This document shows positions 44,804-59,508 of a stretch of DNA of 64,000 bases, in pieces. Numbering within the stretch: position 1 is the stretch's first letter; each line of letters opens with the position of its first letter. The notes beneath the pieces were generated by a model that saw only the letters and a list, made by a program, of their open reading frames with translations, made no database searches and was not told where the DNA came from. The stretch spans positions 62,001 to 126,000 of the forward strand of contig NZ_LVHI01000003.1 in NCBI RefSeq assembly GCF_001645385.1. Reading direction: 5' to 3'. Source of the DNA: Rhodococcoides kyotonense (GTDB lineage: Bacteria; Actinomycetota; Actinomycetes; Mycobacteriales; Mycobacteriaceae). The translations under genes and the position numbers were made by a program.

Positions 44804-46276
44804 TCACACTCTCGACTCGTTGCTTGCATCGATCAACTCTTCGAGCGACTCCAGAATCAGAGCCGTCACGACGTCGACGTCGGGCATCGCCCCGCGGTCG
44901 GCGTTCAGCCCGTAGAAGACGTTGCCGTCGTAGGACGTCAGCCCGATGCTCAGCGCCTGATTCTCGAACAGCGGTGACACCGGGAACATTTCGAGCATCC
45001 GCGCGCCGCCGACGTACAGCGGGAACTGCGGTCCCGGCGCATTGGTAATGATCAGGTTGAACAAGCGCTGCGACAACCTGCTGCCCGCGCGTGCACCCAT
45101 CGCGTGCAGACTGGCCGGAGCGAAGCCGGAAATGCGCATCAGGGTGTGAGCCGTGACGCCGGGCGACTGCTTCTCGTGAGCTTCCGTCGCATGCGCGATG
45201 TGCGACAGCCGGACGACGGCGTTGGGCTCCCCCACCGGCAGATCCACCAGGAACGACGACACCTCGCTGCGCTGCGATTCCACAGCGGACAGCACGGCGT
45301 CCGACTCGTGTTCACCGGTCGGTCCGTCGGTGTACTCGTCGTACGCTGCCCGCGCAGCCGACACGTACACCGACATCGGGACCATGGCACGCACCGTCGA
45401 CGACGCGGTGACCGGTTCCCCGCGCGAGAGCAGCCAGTTACGCAATGCGCCGGTCACGACGGCGAGCACCACGTCGTTGATGGAGCAGTCGAACCTCGTG
45501 TGGATCTTGCGGTAGTCCGACAGTTCCGTCTTGGCGACGGCGAAGCGACGGTTGCGCGAGATGGGCGCGTTCAGTGGACTCGACGGTGCGACCTGCGCCG
45601 CGGTACGCACGGCCGACAGGACCTTGCCCGTCGCCTGGACAGCCTCGCTCGCGACGCCTGCGAACCCACGCGCGACACCCTTGATCATCTCGATGCCTTC
45701 GCTGGGCCGCACGATCATCTCGGTGATCGCGTCCAACACGAGCGCCGATTCCTTCGGCTCGCTCGCGGGCATCCACAGCTCCTCGGCCATCGGGGGCGGA
45801 CTCTTGCTCGCGTCGAGAATGACCTGCCCGATCTCGAGCGCCTTCTCGCCGTCGACGAGAGCCGAATGCGACTTCGTGAAGATGGCGAACCGATTCTTCG
45901 ACAACCCTTCGACCAGATACATCTCCCACAGCGGCCGTGTCCGATCCAACGGGCGCGACGTCAGCCGTGCGACCAGGTCGTGAAGCTGTTCGTCGGATCC
46001 CGGTTTGGGCAGTGCAGAGCGGCGGATGTGATAGGTGATGTCGAAATCCGGATCGTCCACCCACACCGGGCGCGCGAGTCCGAATGCCACTTCGCGCACC
46101 TTCTGTCGGTAGCGCGGCACCAGAATCAACCGCTGCTCGACGAGCGACAGCAAGCTCTCGTAACTGAACCCCGAACGCGGCGTTCGGAACACCGCCAGCG
46201 ATCCGAGATGCATCGGGGTACTGCTCGCTTCGAGAAAATAGAACGACGCATCCTGCGTGGTCAGCCTTGTCGCCAT
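44804..46276 (-). CDS. Wax ester synthase/diacylglycerol acyltransferase (Tgs3-like)
   Basis: A 490-residue WS/DGAT-family acyltransferase, which makes triacylglycerol or wax esters from acyl-CoA. The N-terminus (MATRLTTQDASFYFLE, STPMHLGSLAVF) and core (RPLDRTRPLWEMYLVEGL, PSSPLNAPISRNRRFA, TNAPGPQFPLY) are typical. The motif that is HHxxxDG in active enzymes reads HSALVDG, so the second, catalytic histidine is serine. Activity is therefore uncertain. Position corresponds to Rv3233c-Rv3234c (tgs3), which are two genes in M. tuberculosis; here there is one complete frame. The ATG at 46276 matches the family start; a GTG at 46315 adds 13 residues. Confidence 0.85.
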   Translation of the reverse strand: MATRLTTQDASFYFLEASSTPMHLGSLAVFRTPRSGFSYESLLSLVEQRLILVPRYRQKVREVAFGLARPVWVDDPDFDITYHIRRSALPKPGSDEQLHDLVARLTSRPLDRTRPLWEMYLVEGLSKNRFAIFTKSHSALVDGEKALEIGQVILDASKSPPPMAEELWMPASEPKESALVLDAITEMIVRPSEGIEMIKGVARGFAGVASEAVQATGKVLSAVRTAAQVAPSSPLNAPISRNRRFAVAKTELSDYRKIHTRFDCSINDVVLAVVTGALRNWLLSRGEPVTASSTVRAMVPMSVYVSAARAAYDEYTDGPTGEHESDAVLSAVESQRSEVSSFLVDLPVGEPNAVVRLSHIAHATEAHEKQSPGVTAHTLMRISGFAPASLHAMGARAGSRLSQRLFNLIITNAPGPQFPLYVGGARMLEMFPVSPLFENQALSIGLTSYDGNVFYGLNADRGAMPDVDVVTALILESLEELIDASNESRV

Positions 46277-46476
46277 CGCGTACCCCGGTCTCCCCGTTCC
46301 TGCTCGCTCCGTCACGCGACTCGATCCGAGCCTGCGATCCGTCCCCTCGAACTTAGATGAAGCAGAACGCTACAGCCATTCATGCGCGCGACGCGTGAGG
46401 CGTGGGGAACCGAGCGTGTATCGGTTTCGTCATACATCTTCGACGGGCAAGACCGTAGGAGCGAAGGACGTGGCGT

Positions 46477-47043
46477 ATGGAGGCGACCGAAGCCAGGCGA
46501 CAGAGCAGATTGGTGCGCCCGGCGCAGCCGTACGAACCGCCCGCCGTCGAGCGCAGCACGGCAACGCCGGCCGCGCCGTGTCGAGTCGAATTGCGGCGCA
46601 ACACCATTCGGTCGAGCTCGGCCGTGAAGCGACGTCACCCGTTCCCCCGCAGCCTCGGAGCACATCCCGCGGCCGCACCCACGACGGTAGCCCCCAACCC
46701 CGCTCGCGACGTCCCCGACGACATCCGCCGAGGTGTCGATCATGCATTGCGACTGCTGTTGGAGGTACTCGATCGACGCAGAACCGCCGACCAGTTGCGC
46801 AGTCTGTTCGCGCCGGCCGTCATCGAATCGATAAGAACGATCGTCAGGAACGGGCCTCCCGGGCACGGTCTCGGTATCGCATCGCTCCGGACCGTTCATT
46901 CCCGTCCGGCGTCCGAGAACTCCGTGGAGATCTTCGCGACGTACGCGCGTGGGCCTCGCGTATTCGCGCTCGCGGCCCGGATCGACGTTCGATCCGGGCC
47001 GCGAGGAGACACACCGACGGTGACGTCGTTGCGGGTCTGCTAG
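46477..47043 (+). CDS. Rv3235 family protein
   Basis: A 188-residue basic protein. The first 80 residues are proline- and arginine-rich and look disordered; the conserved part is the C-terminal half (DHALRLLLEVLDRRRTADQLRSL, IESIRTIVRNG, VHSRPASENSVEIFATYARG, RVFALAARIDV). This matches the Rv3235 family, which recurs next to secA1. No enzymatic motif is seen. AGGA precedes the ATG by eight bases. The stop is 3 nt from the convergent secA stop, and a perfect 17-bp-stem hairpin is embedded in its last codons. Function unknown. Confidence 0.8.
   Translation: MEATEARRQSRLVRPAQPYEPPAVERSTATPAAPCRVELRRNTIRSSSAVKRRHPFPRSLGAHPAAAPTTVAPNPARDVPDDIRRGVDHALRLLLEVLDRRRTADQLRSLFAPAVIESIRTIVRNGPPGHGLGIASLRTVHSRPASENSVEIFATYARGPRVFALAARIDVRSGPRGDTPTVTSLRVC
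46969..47005. terminator. Hairpin embedded in the 3' coding end of the Rv3235-family gene
   Basis: A perfect 17-bp stem (46969-46985 with 46989-47005) and CGT loop, inside the coding region 38 nt before its stop and 42 nt beyond the secA stop. With only 3 nt between the two genes there is no room for an ordinary terminator, so this one may serve secA. Confidence 0.7.
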
Positions 47044-47046
47044 GTG

Positions 47047-49989
<2,943 letters not shown>

Positions 49990-50151
49990 GGGCTTTCTCG
50001 TCCTCGATCCTCGGTTAACGGATATCGGTTGTCAGGGCGTCACAGGCGTCGGGAGCACGACCGTACTCACGCCGACAGCGCGAGTCGACCGCGACCCGAC
50101 GCGTCCATGGTAGGCGCTGCCGCGGTGAGCGTAGAAGACCCACCGGGACGA

Positions 50152-50191
50152 AACGGGTCCGACCTGGGATTTCTCCCAGGTCGGACCCGTT
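50152..50191 (-). terminator. Intrinsic terminator after hpf
   Basis: A perfect 18-bp stem (AACGGGTCCGACCTGGGA and complement) with a TTTC loop, beginning 20 nt past the hpf stop. It separates hpf from secA on the same strand. Confidence 0.9.
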
Positions 50192-50211
50192 GTGAGCAGT
50201 GGTTACGAACC

Positions 50212-50880
50212 TCAGGTCAGCCTGATCAATCCGTAATCGAACGCATGCCTGCGGTACACGACCGACGGTCGGTCGGTGGCACTGTCGTGGAACAGGAAGA
50301 AGTCGTGACCCACCAATTCCATTTCGTAGAGAGCGTCGTCGACGGACATGGGGGCGGCGGAGTGCACCTTGGTCCTGACGATCTGACCGGGACCGCTCGG
50401 CTCGTCCTCGAACGAATCGAGGGGAATGTTCGGATCGATCGCCAGTGAGTCGTCCTCGGCGAGTTCTGCGGTGGCCTCGGCAACCGAGACCGGAGTCTTC
50501 TCACCGTAGTGAACTTTGCGACGGTCCTTGGTCCGGCGCAGGCGACTTTCGAGTTTGGACGTCACCGATTCCAGTGCGGCATAGAAACTGTCGGCACAGG
50601 CTTCTGCACGGACTACCGGCCCCTTGCCCTTCGCGGTGATTTCCACGCGCTGACAGGCCTTACGTTGGCGGCGGTTACGTTCGTGCTGGAGTTCGACGTC
50701 GAACAGGTAGATAGAGGGGTCGAAGCGTTCGAGCCGGGCGAGTTTCTCGGAGACGTAGACCCGGAAGTGATCCGGGATCTCGACGTTGCGGCCTTTGACC
50801 ACGACGTCGGCATTGTTGGTGCTGGACTCGTCCGAAGGCTCCTCGTCGAAGAACACAGAAGCTTGTGAAGGGGTCGTCAC
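50212..50880 (-). CDS. hpf: Ribosome hibernation promoting factor (long form)
   Basis: A 222-residue long-form HPF, which binds the 30S decoding region and dimerises ribosomes in stationary phase. The N-terminal YfiA-like domain has VVVKGRNVEIPDHFRVYV and RVEITAKGKGPVVRAEA; a linker of about 50 acidic residues leads to the C-terminal dimerisation domain (SVDDALYEMELVGHDFFLF, VVYRRHAFDYGLIRL). GTG start with GGAGG five bases upstream. It is monocistronic, ending at a strong hairpin. Position between secA1 and the comF-like gene matches Rv3241c. Confidence 0.95.
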   Translation of the reverse strand: MTTPSQASVFFDEEPSDESSTNNADVVVKGRNVEIPDHFRVYVSEKLARLERFDPSIYLFDVELQHERNRRQRKACQRVEITAKGKGPVVRAEACADSFYAALESVTSKLESRLRRTKDRRKVHYGEKTPVSVAEATAELAEDDSLAIDPNIPLDSFEDEPSGPGQIVRTKVHSAAPMSVDDALYEMELVGHDFFLFHDSATDRPSVVYRRHAFDYGLIRLT

Positions 50881-51107
50881 GCGTACCTCCCGATATCGGT
50901 CGCGCCGCCGGTGCGACGCGGCAAGTGCTCATGCCGACTGGGGAACCAACCGGCACCATTTTCTGCCGCATCACCTCCACACGAGAGAAGTCGCATCCGC
51001 CTTCGAAGGGCGTGTCCACGACGCTAGTCGGTCATCCGCTCGTGTGCCACTGTTCACCGAATTTGGGTAGCGGTGCGTGTCGCGAAACCGCGCGTTATCG
51101 CGCCGTG

Positions 51108-51788
51108 TCACACCGCGGCCACCACCAGCACACCGTCGACTCGGACACCGAAATCGTGTAGGACACAGACCGATTCGGCGGCCGTCGAACCAGTTGTCAG
51201 GACATCGTCGACGACGAGGACCGTGACGTCACGCGACGCGGCCTCGAACGTCCGGCGCGTCGACGCTGGAGGCACCATCAAGATTCGGCCCGCCACGTTG
51301 GCCTGCCTCTCGGCAGCACCGAGCCCCACCGAATCGCGCACTCCCCTGCCCATCCGCAACGTACGCGGAACCGACACCGGCTCGGGTTCCAGCATCGTCG
51401 CGGCAACTCGTGCGAACCGCTCGACGTGATCGCCGCCGCGCATTCGCGCGGCCCGCGACCGCGACGGGGCGGGCACGAGTGCAAGCGCCGCGAACTCGGG
51501 CGGGTCCAACTCACCTAGCATCCGCAGATGGGACACCGCGCGTGCCGTCGCCCGCCCCAGTGGCTGTGCGAGGTCGTGCCGATTGCGTTCCTTCAACGCC
51601 AGAACGGCACCGCGAAACGGGCCCGCATACGGGCCGAGCGCCCAGCACGGCACTCCGACGTCGACACGCGGCCGTACCGAGACAGGCGGACGCGTCACCG
51701 CGCCTTCACACCGAGCGCACCACGCCTCACCAGCGACGTCACAGCCTCCGCACTCGTTCGGCAACACCAGATCCAGAAGAGTTCGCAT
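51108..51788 (-). CDS. ComF family phosphoribosyltransferase-like protein
   Basis: A 226-residue member of the ComF/GntX family. The N-terminus has a zinc ribbon (PNECGGCDVAGEAWCARCEG) and the C-terminal half a type I PRTase site with the PRPP loop VLVVDDVLTTGSTAAE and the PAPSRSRAARMRGGDHV segment. In competent bacteria ComF acts in DNA uptake; here no other competence gene is seen and the role is open (nucleotide salvage or DNA processing). The ATG at 51788 opens directly before the zinc ribbon. It is on the same strand as lpqB, 38 nt downstream of it, and may belong to the mtrAB-lpqB transcript. Confidence 0.88.
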   Translation of the reverse strand: MRTLLDLVLPNECGGCDVAGEAWCARCEGAVTRPPVSVRPRVDVGVPCWALGPYAGPFRGAVLALKERNRHDLAQPLGRATARAVSHLRMLGELDPPEFAALALVPAPSRSRAARMRGGDHVERFARVAATMLEPEPVSVPRTLRMGRGVRDSVGLGAAERQANVAGRILMVPPASTRRTFEAASRDVTVLVVDDVLTTGSTAAESVCVLHDFGVRVDGVLVVAAV

Positions 51789-51826
51789 GGCCGCGGAGTA
51801 TGACCGCCGGGTCCGACAGGATCGGG

Positions 51827-53602
51827 TCAGCCAGGAAGGATCGGCGTCGCCTTCACGCCGGCGAGACCGGAGACTTCACGCCAGTACCGATCTCCCGCCG
51901 GGTCGTTGTTGTCCAGCTCGAACACCGCACGAGAGTCCGCGACGAACTCGTTCGACGGCGACGCGTCGACCGACAGCACCGGTGCCGTGAGGTTGCGGCT
52001 CGGCAGGGCGTCGAGTCTGGATCCGTCGGTCGTCACCTGCACGACGGGGACGTCCGTCGCGATGCGCACGATGACGATCGCGTCGCCGGTGCTCCAGTCG
52101 AGAGCGAGTGCGTCGCTGCCGAGACCGTTGGCCACGGCGCGCGGTGACGTCAGGGAGTACAGACCGTTCTCCTGCCGGACGACGGTCGCGACGTACACCA
52201 ACCCGTCGACGATCATCGCGGCGCGGACGCCGTCACGCGACAGTCTCAGATCCGTGATGCGGGAGCCGAGCGCGGTGACCGCTCCCGCGTCCACCGGAAC
52301 GACAGATACCTGCCCGGTGGCCGGATCACGAGCTGCGCGAATGACATTCGTCCCGTCGATGACAGCCCACACGGCGTTGTTGTCGGCACCCCACGTCGGT
52401 CGTGTGATCGACTGCCCCTCCGCCACGGGGAACGCGCCACTGTCGTACCCACCGATCATCAAGGCCGACGAAGGCTCCGGCGCCGGGCGCCCGGTGTCGG
52501 CGACACCCGCGACCAACGTCCCGTCGGTGGACAAGGCGACCGTCCGCAGATTCACCACCGATCCGAAATAGCCTGGCACGGGCGTCGTTCCGGTGTCTTC
52601 CACCGACACCAGTCGCCCACCGACGACGGCGTGCAGTCCGACCTCGTCCTCGGGCGCACCGAGCGGATCGAAATCGGCGACGTCGAGGGTCGTCCACCCG
52701 TCGGGCTTGGAATTGTCGAGCGGCTGACCGTCCGCCAGCAGCACGTACGGACCGGAGATCTCGGCCGAGGCGAGAGTCCAGATGACCTGTGCGGCAAGCA
52801 GTTCGCGGTTCTTCGCGTCCATCGCCTGAAGACCGCCGAAATCGATACGCACACCGCCGGATCCGACGCCGACCTGGCCGGTTCGACCGTCGGCCTTGGT
52901 GATCGGGCCGCGCACGCCGACCTCGTCGGCCAGCTCGTTGGACACGGCAGGCTCCAGCGTCGACTTGGGCCCGTCGATCAACAGCTGCACGAGCTGATTG
53001 GCCGTCTGATCGGACGACCCGGTCAGCCATCGCACGTCGGGAACCAGCTCCGAGCCGAGCGGATCGACGAAGTACAGCGACTTCCGTTGGTACGCACTGA
53101 AGAACTGGGACCTGTCGATGAGCACACCGGGTGGCAGCTCGTCGATGCGCCACTCGCCGTCGACCTTGACCATCTTGATCGTCGAGTCGACCGTCCCCGC
53201 GCCGGCTTGATAATCACCGCCTGGAGCCAACAGACCGACCGTGTTCGACCGAAGCGTGTACTCGGCTTCGTCGTCGGTACGAGGACCGTAGAGGAGGTCG
53301 ATCTTGTCCGCGACAACGGTTTTCGCGCCGTCGTCCCAACCGTTCGACGCATTCGAGGTCAGGAATTGGCGCGCCGCCTGATGTCGGTTCGCGGAACTTG
53401 CACTCGCAGCGATGAAGTCACGTACGAGACGGTCCGGTTCCCGGCCTGCGGCAGGAGGCGGTGGCGTCGTCGTCTCGGCACCGGCCGCGCTGAGCGACCC
53501 GATCGCCTGCGGAGTGGACGATTCGGGAAGACTCGCGCATCCGACGACGAGGGCAAGGACGCTGCACAGCACCATGACCGGTGCTATTCCACGACGGTTC
53601 AC
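51827..53602 (-). CDS. lpqB: Lipoprotein LpqB
   Basis: A 591-residue exported lipoprotein that works with the MtrAB two-component system at the cell envelope. The signal peptide ([20 protein letters not shown]) ends in a lipobox with the acylated Cys22 (VVGCASL). A GerMN-type domain follows (about residues 50-300), and the C-terminus is a beta-propeller-like repeat region ([48 protein letters not shown]). LpqB contacts the extracytoplasmic part of MtrB and affects MtrA phosphorylation in mycobacteria. The GTG overlaps the mtrB stop as GTGA and has AAGGAG four bases upstream. Confidence 0.94.
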   Translation of the reverse strand: MNRRGIAPVMVLCSVLALVVGCASLPESSTPQAIGSLSAAGAETTTPPPPAAGREPDRLVRDFIAASASSANRHQAARQFLTSNASNGWDDGAKTVVADKIDLLYGPRTDDEAEYTLRSNTVGLLAPGGDYQAGAGTVDSTIKMVKVDGEWRIDELPPGVLIDRSQFFSAYQRKSLYFVDPLGSELVPDVRWLTGSSDQTANQLVQLLIDGPKSTLEPAVSNELADEVGVRGPITKADGRTGQVGVGSGGVRIDFGGLQAMDAKNRELLAAQVIWTLASAEISGPYVLLADGQPLDNSKPDGWTTLDVADFDPLGAPEDEVGLHAVVGGRLVSVEDTGTTPVPGYFGSVVNLRTVALSTDGTLVAGVADTGRPAPEPSSALMIGGYDSGAFPVAEGQSITRPTWGADNNAVWAVIDGTNVIRAARDPATGQVSVVPVDAGAVTALGSRITDLRLSRDGVRAAMIVDGLVYVATVVRQENGLYSLTSPRAVANGLGSDALALDWSTGDAIVIVRIATDVPVVQVTTDGSRLDALPSRNLTAPVLSVDASPSNEFVADSRAVFELDNNDPAGDRYWREVSGLAGVKATPILPG

Positions 53603-55362
53603 GCATCTCCTTCGTTGCCGTGCGCATCGGGCGAGGAGTCCGACGCGCGGGGCACGGTCAACGCTTTCGTCGCACTGTCCACCTTGGGGACTGCCACTGC
53701 GCGGGTGATCTGTTCCTGCGGCAGCGGCTGTCCCTGGCTGTACGGCTTCGTGCTCGGTTTGAGCGGGAGCGGGCTCCCGATGACCTTGTGTCCTCGGACG
53801 AGCGGCAAGGTCAGCCGGAAGCATGCTCCTTCGCCGAGCGCGCCCCATGCCTCCAGCTTGCCATCGTGCAACCGGGCGTCCTCGACACTGATGGCGAGAC
53901 CGAGACCGGTGCCTCCCGAACGACGCACGCGCGACGGGTCCGAACGCCAGAACCGGTTGAAGACCAGCTTCTCCTCGCCCGGCCTGAGCCCGATGCCCTG
54001 ATCACGAACGACGAATGCGGCAGCGTCCGAATTGGCTCGCAGCCGCAACAGAACCGGCTTTCCCTCGCCGTGGTCCACTGCGTTCGCCAGCAGATTGCGC
54101 AAAATGCGCTCCACACGCCTCGGGTCGACCTCGGCGATGACGGCCTCGTCCGGCATGTCGACGATCAACTCGGTTCCGCTCTCCTTCGCCAGATGGCGAA
54201 CGGTCGACACCGCGGCCCTCGCACACATCCTGAGGTCGAGTTGTTCGGCGGCGAGCTCGGCGACACCGGCGTCGTGACGGCTGATCTCGAGCAAGTCGCC
54301 GAGCAGTGTCTCGAACCGATCGAGTTCGTTGACGAGAAGTTCCGACGACCTCCTCAGCGCCGGATCCATGTCGGCGCTGCCGTCGTGGATGAGGTCGGCG
54401 GCCATGCGCACCGTCGTCAGCGGTGTGCGCAGCTCGTGACTGACGTCGGATGTGAAGCGGCGCTGCAGATTACCGAACTCTTCGAGTTGGGTGATCTGCT
54501 TGGACAGACTCTCCGCCATCTCGTTGAACGACATCGCGAGCCGCGCCATGTCGTCCTCGCCGCGCACCGGCATTCGTTCCTTCAGCCTGCCGTCCGCGAA
54601 GCGCACTGCGATGCGCGACGCCGACCGAATGGGAATGACCACCTGCCGCGCGACGAGCATCGCGATCGCGGCGAGCAGAACCAACAGAACGACGGCGCCG
54701 ATCAGCAGCGTGCCACGCACGAGCGACAACGTGCGTTCCTCGCTGCCGAGTGGAAACACGAGGTAGAGCTCCAGTGTGGAGATGTCGGACGCCGTGGGAG
54801 TCCCGAGGATGAGCGCCGGGCCGGAATATCCACCCTGCTCGGGGTCGGTGACCGTCGCGAACTGATAGCTGATCTGGCCGCTCGTGACGAAGTTGCGCAG
54901 GCTCTGCGGAATCTGATCCGCGGGTCCGACGGACGCGTCGGCGCGCACGCTGTCGCCTTCGACGACGAGGACCGGGTCGAACGTTCCCGCCGATCCCGAC
55001 GCCTGACCTGCATCGATGTCTCTACTCGTCAGCTGAGCGCGCGCACGTTCGAGGCGCAGATCGAGACCCGTCGAGTCGTCGGCGCCCGCCAACGATCCTT
55101 CGACGGTCATGCGGCTCCGATCGAGCTCCTCGGTGGCCGCAGTGATCTTGGCTTCCAGCAGACGATCGGTGATCTGGCTGGTCAGCACCATTCCGAGGAT
55201 GGTGATGACGACCAGGGACAGCGTCAGTGTCGACACGACCACACGTAGCTGCAGCGATCTGCGCCAGACGTGACCGAGCGAGGTGCTCACCGAGCGAAAC
55301 CAACGCAGGAGCGGCGAGAACGTTCCGTTGATTCGTCGCCGCGAGTGAGAGAACCAGATCAC
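53599..55362 (-). CDS. mtrB: Sensor histidine kinase MtrB
   Basis: Membrane sensor of the essential MtrAB system, which controls cell division, wall hydrolases and osmotic responses; 587 residues. Two membrane helices (about residues 40-60 and 205-225) enclose a 140-residue extracytoplasmic domain; a HAMP linker follows. The kinase core has [16 protein letters not shown] (phospho-His), [15 protein letters not shown] (N box), DQGIGL and [10 protein letters not shown] (G boxes). The C-terminal 60 residues are low complexity. GTG start overlapping the mtrA stop as GTGA. The pattern mtrA-mtrB-lpqB with 4-nt overlaps indicates one coupled operon. Confidence 0.96.
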   Translation of the reverse strand: MIWFSHSRRRINGTFSPLLRWFRSVSTSLGHVWRRSLQLRVVVSTLTLSLVVITILGMVLTSQITDRLLEAKITAATEELDRSRMTVEGSLAGADDSTGLDLRLERARAQLTSRDIDAGQASGSAGTFDPVLVVEGDSVRADASVGPADQIPQSLRNFVTSGQISYQFATVTDPEQGGYSGPALILGTPTASDISTLELYLVFPLGSEERTLSLVRGTLLIGAVVLLVLLAAIAMLVARQVVIPIRSASRIAVRFADGRLKERMPVRGEDDMARLAMSFNEMAESLSKQITQLEEFGNLQRRFTSDVSHELRTPLTTVRMAADLIHDGSADMDPALRRSSELLVNELDRFETLLGDLLEISRHDAGVAELAAEQLDLRMCARAAVSTVRHLAKESGTELIVDMPDEAVIAEVDPRRVERILRNLLANAVDHGEGKPVLLRLRANSDAAAFVVRDQGIGLRPGEEKLVFNRFWRSDPSRVRRSGGTGLGLAISVEDARLHDGKLEAWGALGEGACFRLTLPLVRGHKVIGSPLPLKPSTKPYSQGQPLPQEQITRAVAVPKVDSATKALTVPRASDSSPDAHGNEGDA

Positions 55363-56036
55363 GGCGGTCCGGCCTTGTAGCCGACCCCTCTCACGGTCAG
55401 CACAACCTCGGGGTTCTCCGGATCCTTCTCGACCTTGGCGCGCAGACGCTGAACGTGCACGTTGACCAGCCGGGTATCGGCTGCGTGACGGTAACCCCAC
55501 ACCTGTTCGAGCAACACTTCGCGAGTGAACACCTGGCGCGGCTTGCGCGCAAGTGCCACCAGGAGGTCGAACTCGAGCGGTGTCAGCGACACCAGTTCTT
55601 CACCACGGCTCACCTTGTGCGCGGGGACGTCGATGACGATGTCCGCGATGGACAGCAGCTCGGCAGGCTCGTCCTCGGTACGACGCAGGCGTGCGCGAAC
55701 GCGAGCGACGAGCTCCTTCGGCTTGAACGGCTTCATGATGTAGTCGTCGGCACCCGATTCGAGTCCGAGGACGACGTCGACGGTGTCGGTCTTCGCCGTC
55801 AGCATCACGATCGGTACACCCGAGTCGGCGCGCAGCACGCGGCACACGTCGATCCCGTTCATCCCGGGAAGCATCAGATCGAGCAGAACCAGATCGGGCC
55901 GGTTCTCCCGGACTGCGGACAGCGCTTGCGTGCCGTCACCGACCACGAACGGTTCGAAACCCTCGCCGCGAAGGACGATGGTCAGCATTTCGGCGAGAGC
56001 CGAATCGTCGTCGACTACAAGAATCCGAGGCTTCAT
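55359..56036 (-). CDS. mtrA: Response regulator MtrA
   Basis: OmpR-family regulator, 225 residues. The receiver has DDD (9-11), the phospho-acceptor D53 in [13 protein letters not shown]80 in MLTAK and K102 in YIMKPFKP. The DNA-binding winged helix reads [33 protein letters not shown] and [18 protein letters not shown]. It is almost identical to M. tuberculosis MtrA over most of its length. Targets include genes for cell-wall hydrolases and dnaA in mycobacteria. It begins 4 nt after the tmk stop on the same strand, so tmk, mtrA, mtrB and lpqB are read together. Confidence 0.98.
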   Translation of the reverse strand: MKPRILVVDDDSALAEMLTIVLRGEGFEPFVVGDGTQALSAVRENRPDLVLLDLMLPGMNGIDVCRVLRADSGVPIVMLTAKTDTVDVVLGLESGADDYIMKPFKPKELVARVRARLRRTEDEPAELLSIADIVIDVPAHKVSRGEELVSLTPLEFDLLVALARKPRQVFTREVLLEQVWGYRHAADTRLVNVHVQRLRAKVEKDPENPEVVLTVRGVGYKAGPP

Positions 56037-56040
56037 GGTC

Positions 56041-56706
56041 CTATGTTGTCACTTTCCCGCTGTCAGGTGGCTCATTGAACACGTCGGCGGCGAGTCGATC
56101 CGGATCGACGTCGGGCCCGACGACCTCCCACCGGGACGCCCAGTTCGATGCGGCGAGCCCGCCGTACACCGCCGACGTCCGGCTCTGCAGAGATCCGTCT
56201 CGTTCGTAGGCATCGCGCGTGCGCGAGATGTCCTCGCTCTCGCGTGACGCCGCACGTTCGGCCGCCAACTCGACGGGGACGTCGAGCAGAATCTGCACGT
56301 CGGGAACCGGCAAGCCGAAGCGATCGAATTCGAGCGCACGAATCCACTCGACCGCGTCACCGTCGGCGCTCTCCGACAACCTCGCGGCCGTGTATGCGGC
56401 ATTGGACGCGACGTACCGATCGAGCAGCACGATATCGTTGCGTGACAACGCTTTTCGCAGATCCTTCGCTGCATACTTCCGGTCGAGAGCGAACAGCAGG
56501 GCCATCGCATGCACGCTCTGTGCGGTATCGCCGTGCCGACCCCGCAACGCTTCCGCAGCCAGGTCCGCGTGGATGGAGTAGTCGTAGCGCGGAAACCCGA
56601 TGCGGATCACGTCGAGGTCGTCGCGCGCCCACGCCGAGACGAGCCGACGGGCGAGCGTGTTCTTGCCCGCGCCGTCGACTCCCTCGATGACGATCAGTTT
56701 TCCCAT
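56041..56706 (-). CDS. tmk: Thymidylate kinase
   Basis: Phosphorylates dTMP to dTDP; 221 residues. The P-loop is IEGVDGAGKNTLARRL, where the loop reads GVDGAGKNT, and the DRY-type motif is LLDRYVASNAAY. The lid region carries ERAASRESEDISRTRDAYERD. The sequence GxDGAGKNT with Asn in place of Ser, and the short lid, are typical of the actinobacterial TMPK. It lies between sahH and mtrA on the same strand, 13 nt from sahH, and probably starts the tmk-mtrAB-lpqB unit or reads through from sahH. The ATG at 56706 leads directly to the first strand. Confidence 0.95.
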   Translation of the reverse strand: MGKLIVIEGVDGAGKNTLARRLVSAWARDDLDVIRIGFPRYDYSIHADLAAEALRGRHGDTAQSVHAMALLFALDRKYAAKDLRKALSRNDIVLLDRYVASNAAYTAARLSESADGDAVEWIRALEFDRFGLPVPDVQILLDVPVELAAERAASRESEDISRTRDAYERDGSLQSRTSAVYGGLAASNWASRWEVVGPDVDPDRLAADVFNEPPDSGKVTT

Positions 56707-56719
56707 GTGCCGAGCGACG

Positions 56720-58219
<1,500 letters not shown>

Positions 58220-58302
58220 CTTGCCTCTCCTGGTTGCGTGAAGTTCCATCGGCAAGGCTATCCGGTCGGGTTCGGTGCGCGTCGTCCCACCTGCCCGCCG
58301 GT

Positions 58303-59508
58303 CTATGCTGCCCGATTCGTCCCGATGTCGTGCTGCGCCAGGATCTTCTCGCGTCGGCGAGGCAGGATGTTCGTGCGCGTGACGTCGCCGTCGTAGTGCG
58401 CCAGCACCCGAGGGTCCATCACGCGACGCCACAGCGGCGGCACGAGCGCGAGCAGCACCATCGTGGCATACCCGGCAGGCAGCTGCGGCGCTTCGTCACA
58501 GGCACGCAGCGTCTGATACCGCTTGGCGGGGTTGGCGTGGTGGTCGCTGTGTCGCTGCAGGTGATACAGAAAGATGTTGGTGCACAGTCGATCGCTGTTC
58601 CAGCTGTGGCGCGCGGACGTCCGTACGTAGCGTCCTCGGGCGTTCTTCTCACGCAGCAGTCCGTAGTGCTCGACGTAGTTGATGACTTCCAGCAGCAGAA
58701 ATCCGACGACGGCCTGCAGAGCCAGGTACGGCAGAATCCCCGGACCGAATACCACCGCCAGGACGGCGAACAGGGCCAGGGACATCAGCCACGAATGAAC
58801 CAGATTGTTGCGGATACTCCAGGTGCGCAGGCCGAGACGGGCGAGCCGTTGCTTCTCGAGCGACCATCCCGACCGTAGGCCGCCGATCACGCTGCGCGGT
58901 AGAAACGTGTAGACGTCCTCGCCGAAGCGCGCCGTCGCCGGATCCTCGGGGGTGGCGACACGCACGTGGTGGCCCCGGTTGTGCTCGACGAAGAAGTGTC
59001 CGTAGAACGTCTGCGTCAGCGCGACCTTCGCCAGCCATCGCTCGTGCTGCTCGATGCGGTGGCCCAGCTCGTGGGCTGCATTGATGCCGGTGCCCGCGAC
59101 GAGACCGACGGTGACGGCCAGGCCGACCTTGTCGACGACGGTCAGCCCGCCGAACGCCCACATCCAGCAGGCGACGAGCAGCGTGACGAACTGAACCGGC
59201 AGGAACAGGTAGGTGCACCAGCGGTAGTACCGGTCCTGTTCCATCGACTCGATGTCGTCGTCGGACGGATTGTGACCGTCCTCGCCTGCGAGGGCATCGA
59301 TGATCGGAATGACGACGAAGAAGATCATCACCCCGCTCCACCAGAAGATCGGCATGCCCGTCCACATCACGAGCTGTGACGGAAGAAGCGCCGACGCGGG
59401 AGCGAGGAGGCCGAGCATCCACAGATACCGTTTCACGCCTCGGCGCCGACGGAGCGATGCACTCGGCACCTCGTGTTCGACTGAAACGCTGCTGGTGGGT
59501 GCATCCAC
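58303..59508 (-). CDS. alkB: Alkane 1-monooxygenase AlkB
   Basis: Integral-membrane di-iron hydroxylase that oxidises terminal carbons of alkanes; about 401 residues from the GTG at 59508. Histidine motifs in order: [41 protein letters not shown] and [11 protein letters not shown]. Six membrane helices are predicted. No fused rubredoxin follows the C-terminus, and no rubredoxin gene is beside it, so the electron donor must be encoded elsewhere. The GTG was selected because AGGTGG lies eight bases upstream and the N-terminus then matches mycobacterial AlkB in length; longer frames reach TTG at 59565. A 28-bp palindrome is centred on this GTG. Confidence 0.92.
   Translation of the reverse strand: MDAPTSSVSVEHEVPSASLRRRRGVKRYLWMLGLLAPASALLPSQLVMWTGMPIFWWSGVMIFFVVIPIIDALAGEDGHNPSDDDIESMEQDRYYRWCTYLFLPVQFVTLLVACWMWAFGGLTVVDKVGLAVTVGLVAGTGINAAHELGHRIEQHERWLAKVALTQTFYGHFFVEHNRGHHVRVATPEDPATARFGEDVYTFLPRSVIGGLRSGWSLEKQRLARLGLRTWSIRNNLVHSWLMSLALFAVLAVVFGPGILPYLALQAVVGFLLLEVINYVEHYGLLREKNARGRYVRTSARHSWNSDRLCTNIFLYHLQRHSDHHANPAKRYQTLRACDEAPQLPAGYATMVLLALVPPLWRRVMDPRVLAHYDGDVTRTNILPRRREKILAQHDIGTNRAA

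Noticed and set aside
46477..46720. Transmembrane or secreted character for the Rv3235-family N-terminus
   Set aside because: The segment is charged and proline-rich with no hydrophobic stretch; it is more likely disordered.
58220..58302. A SAH or SAM riboswitch before the SAH hydrolase gene
   Set aside because: The 83-bp leader shows no paired helices or conserved core of those riboswitches, and alkB ends at once upstream.
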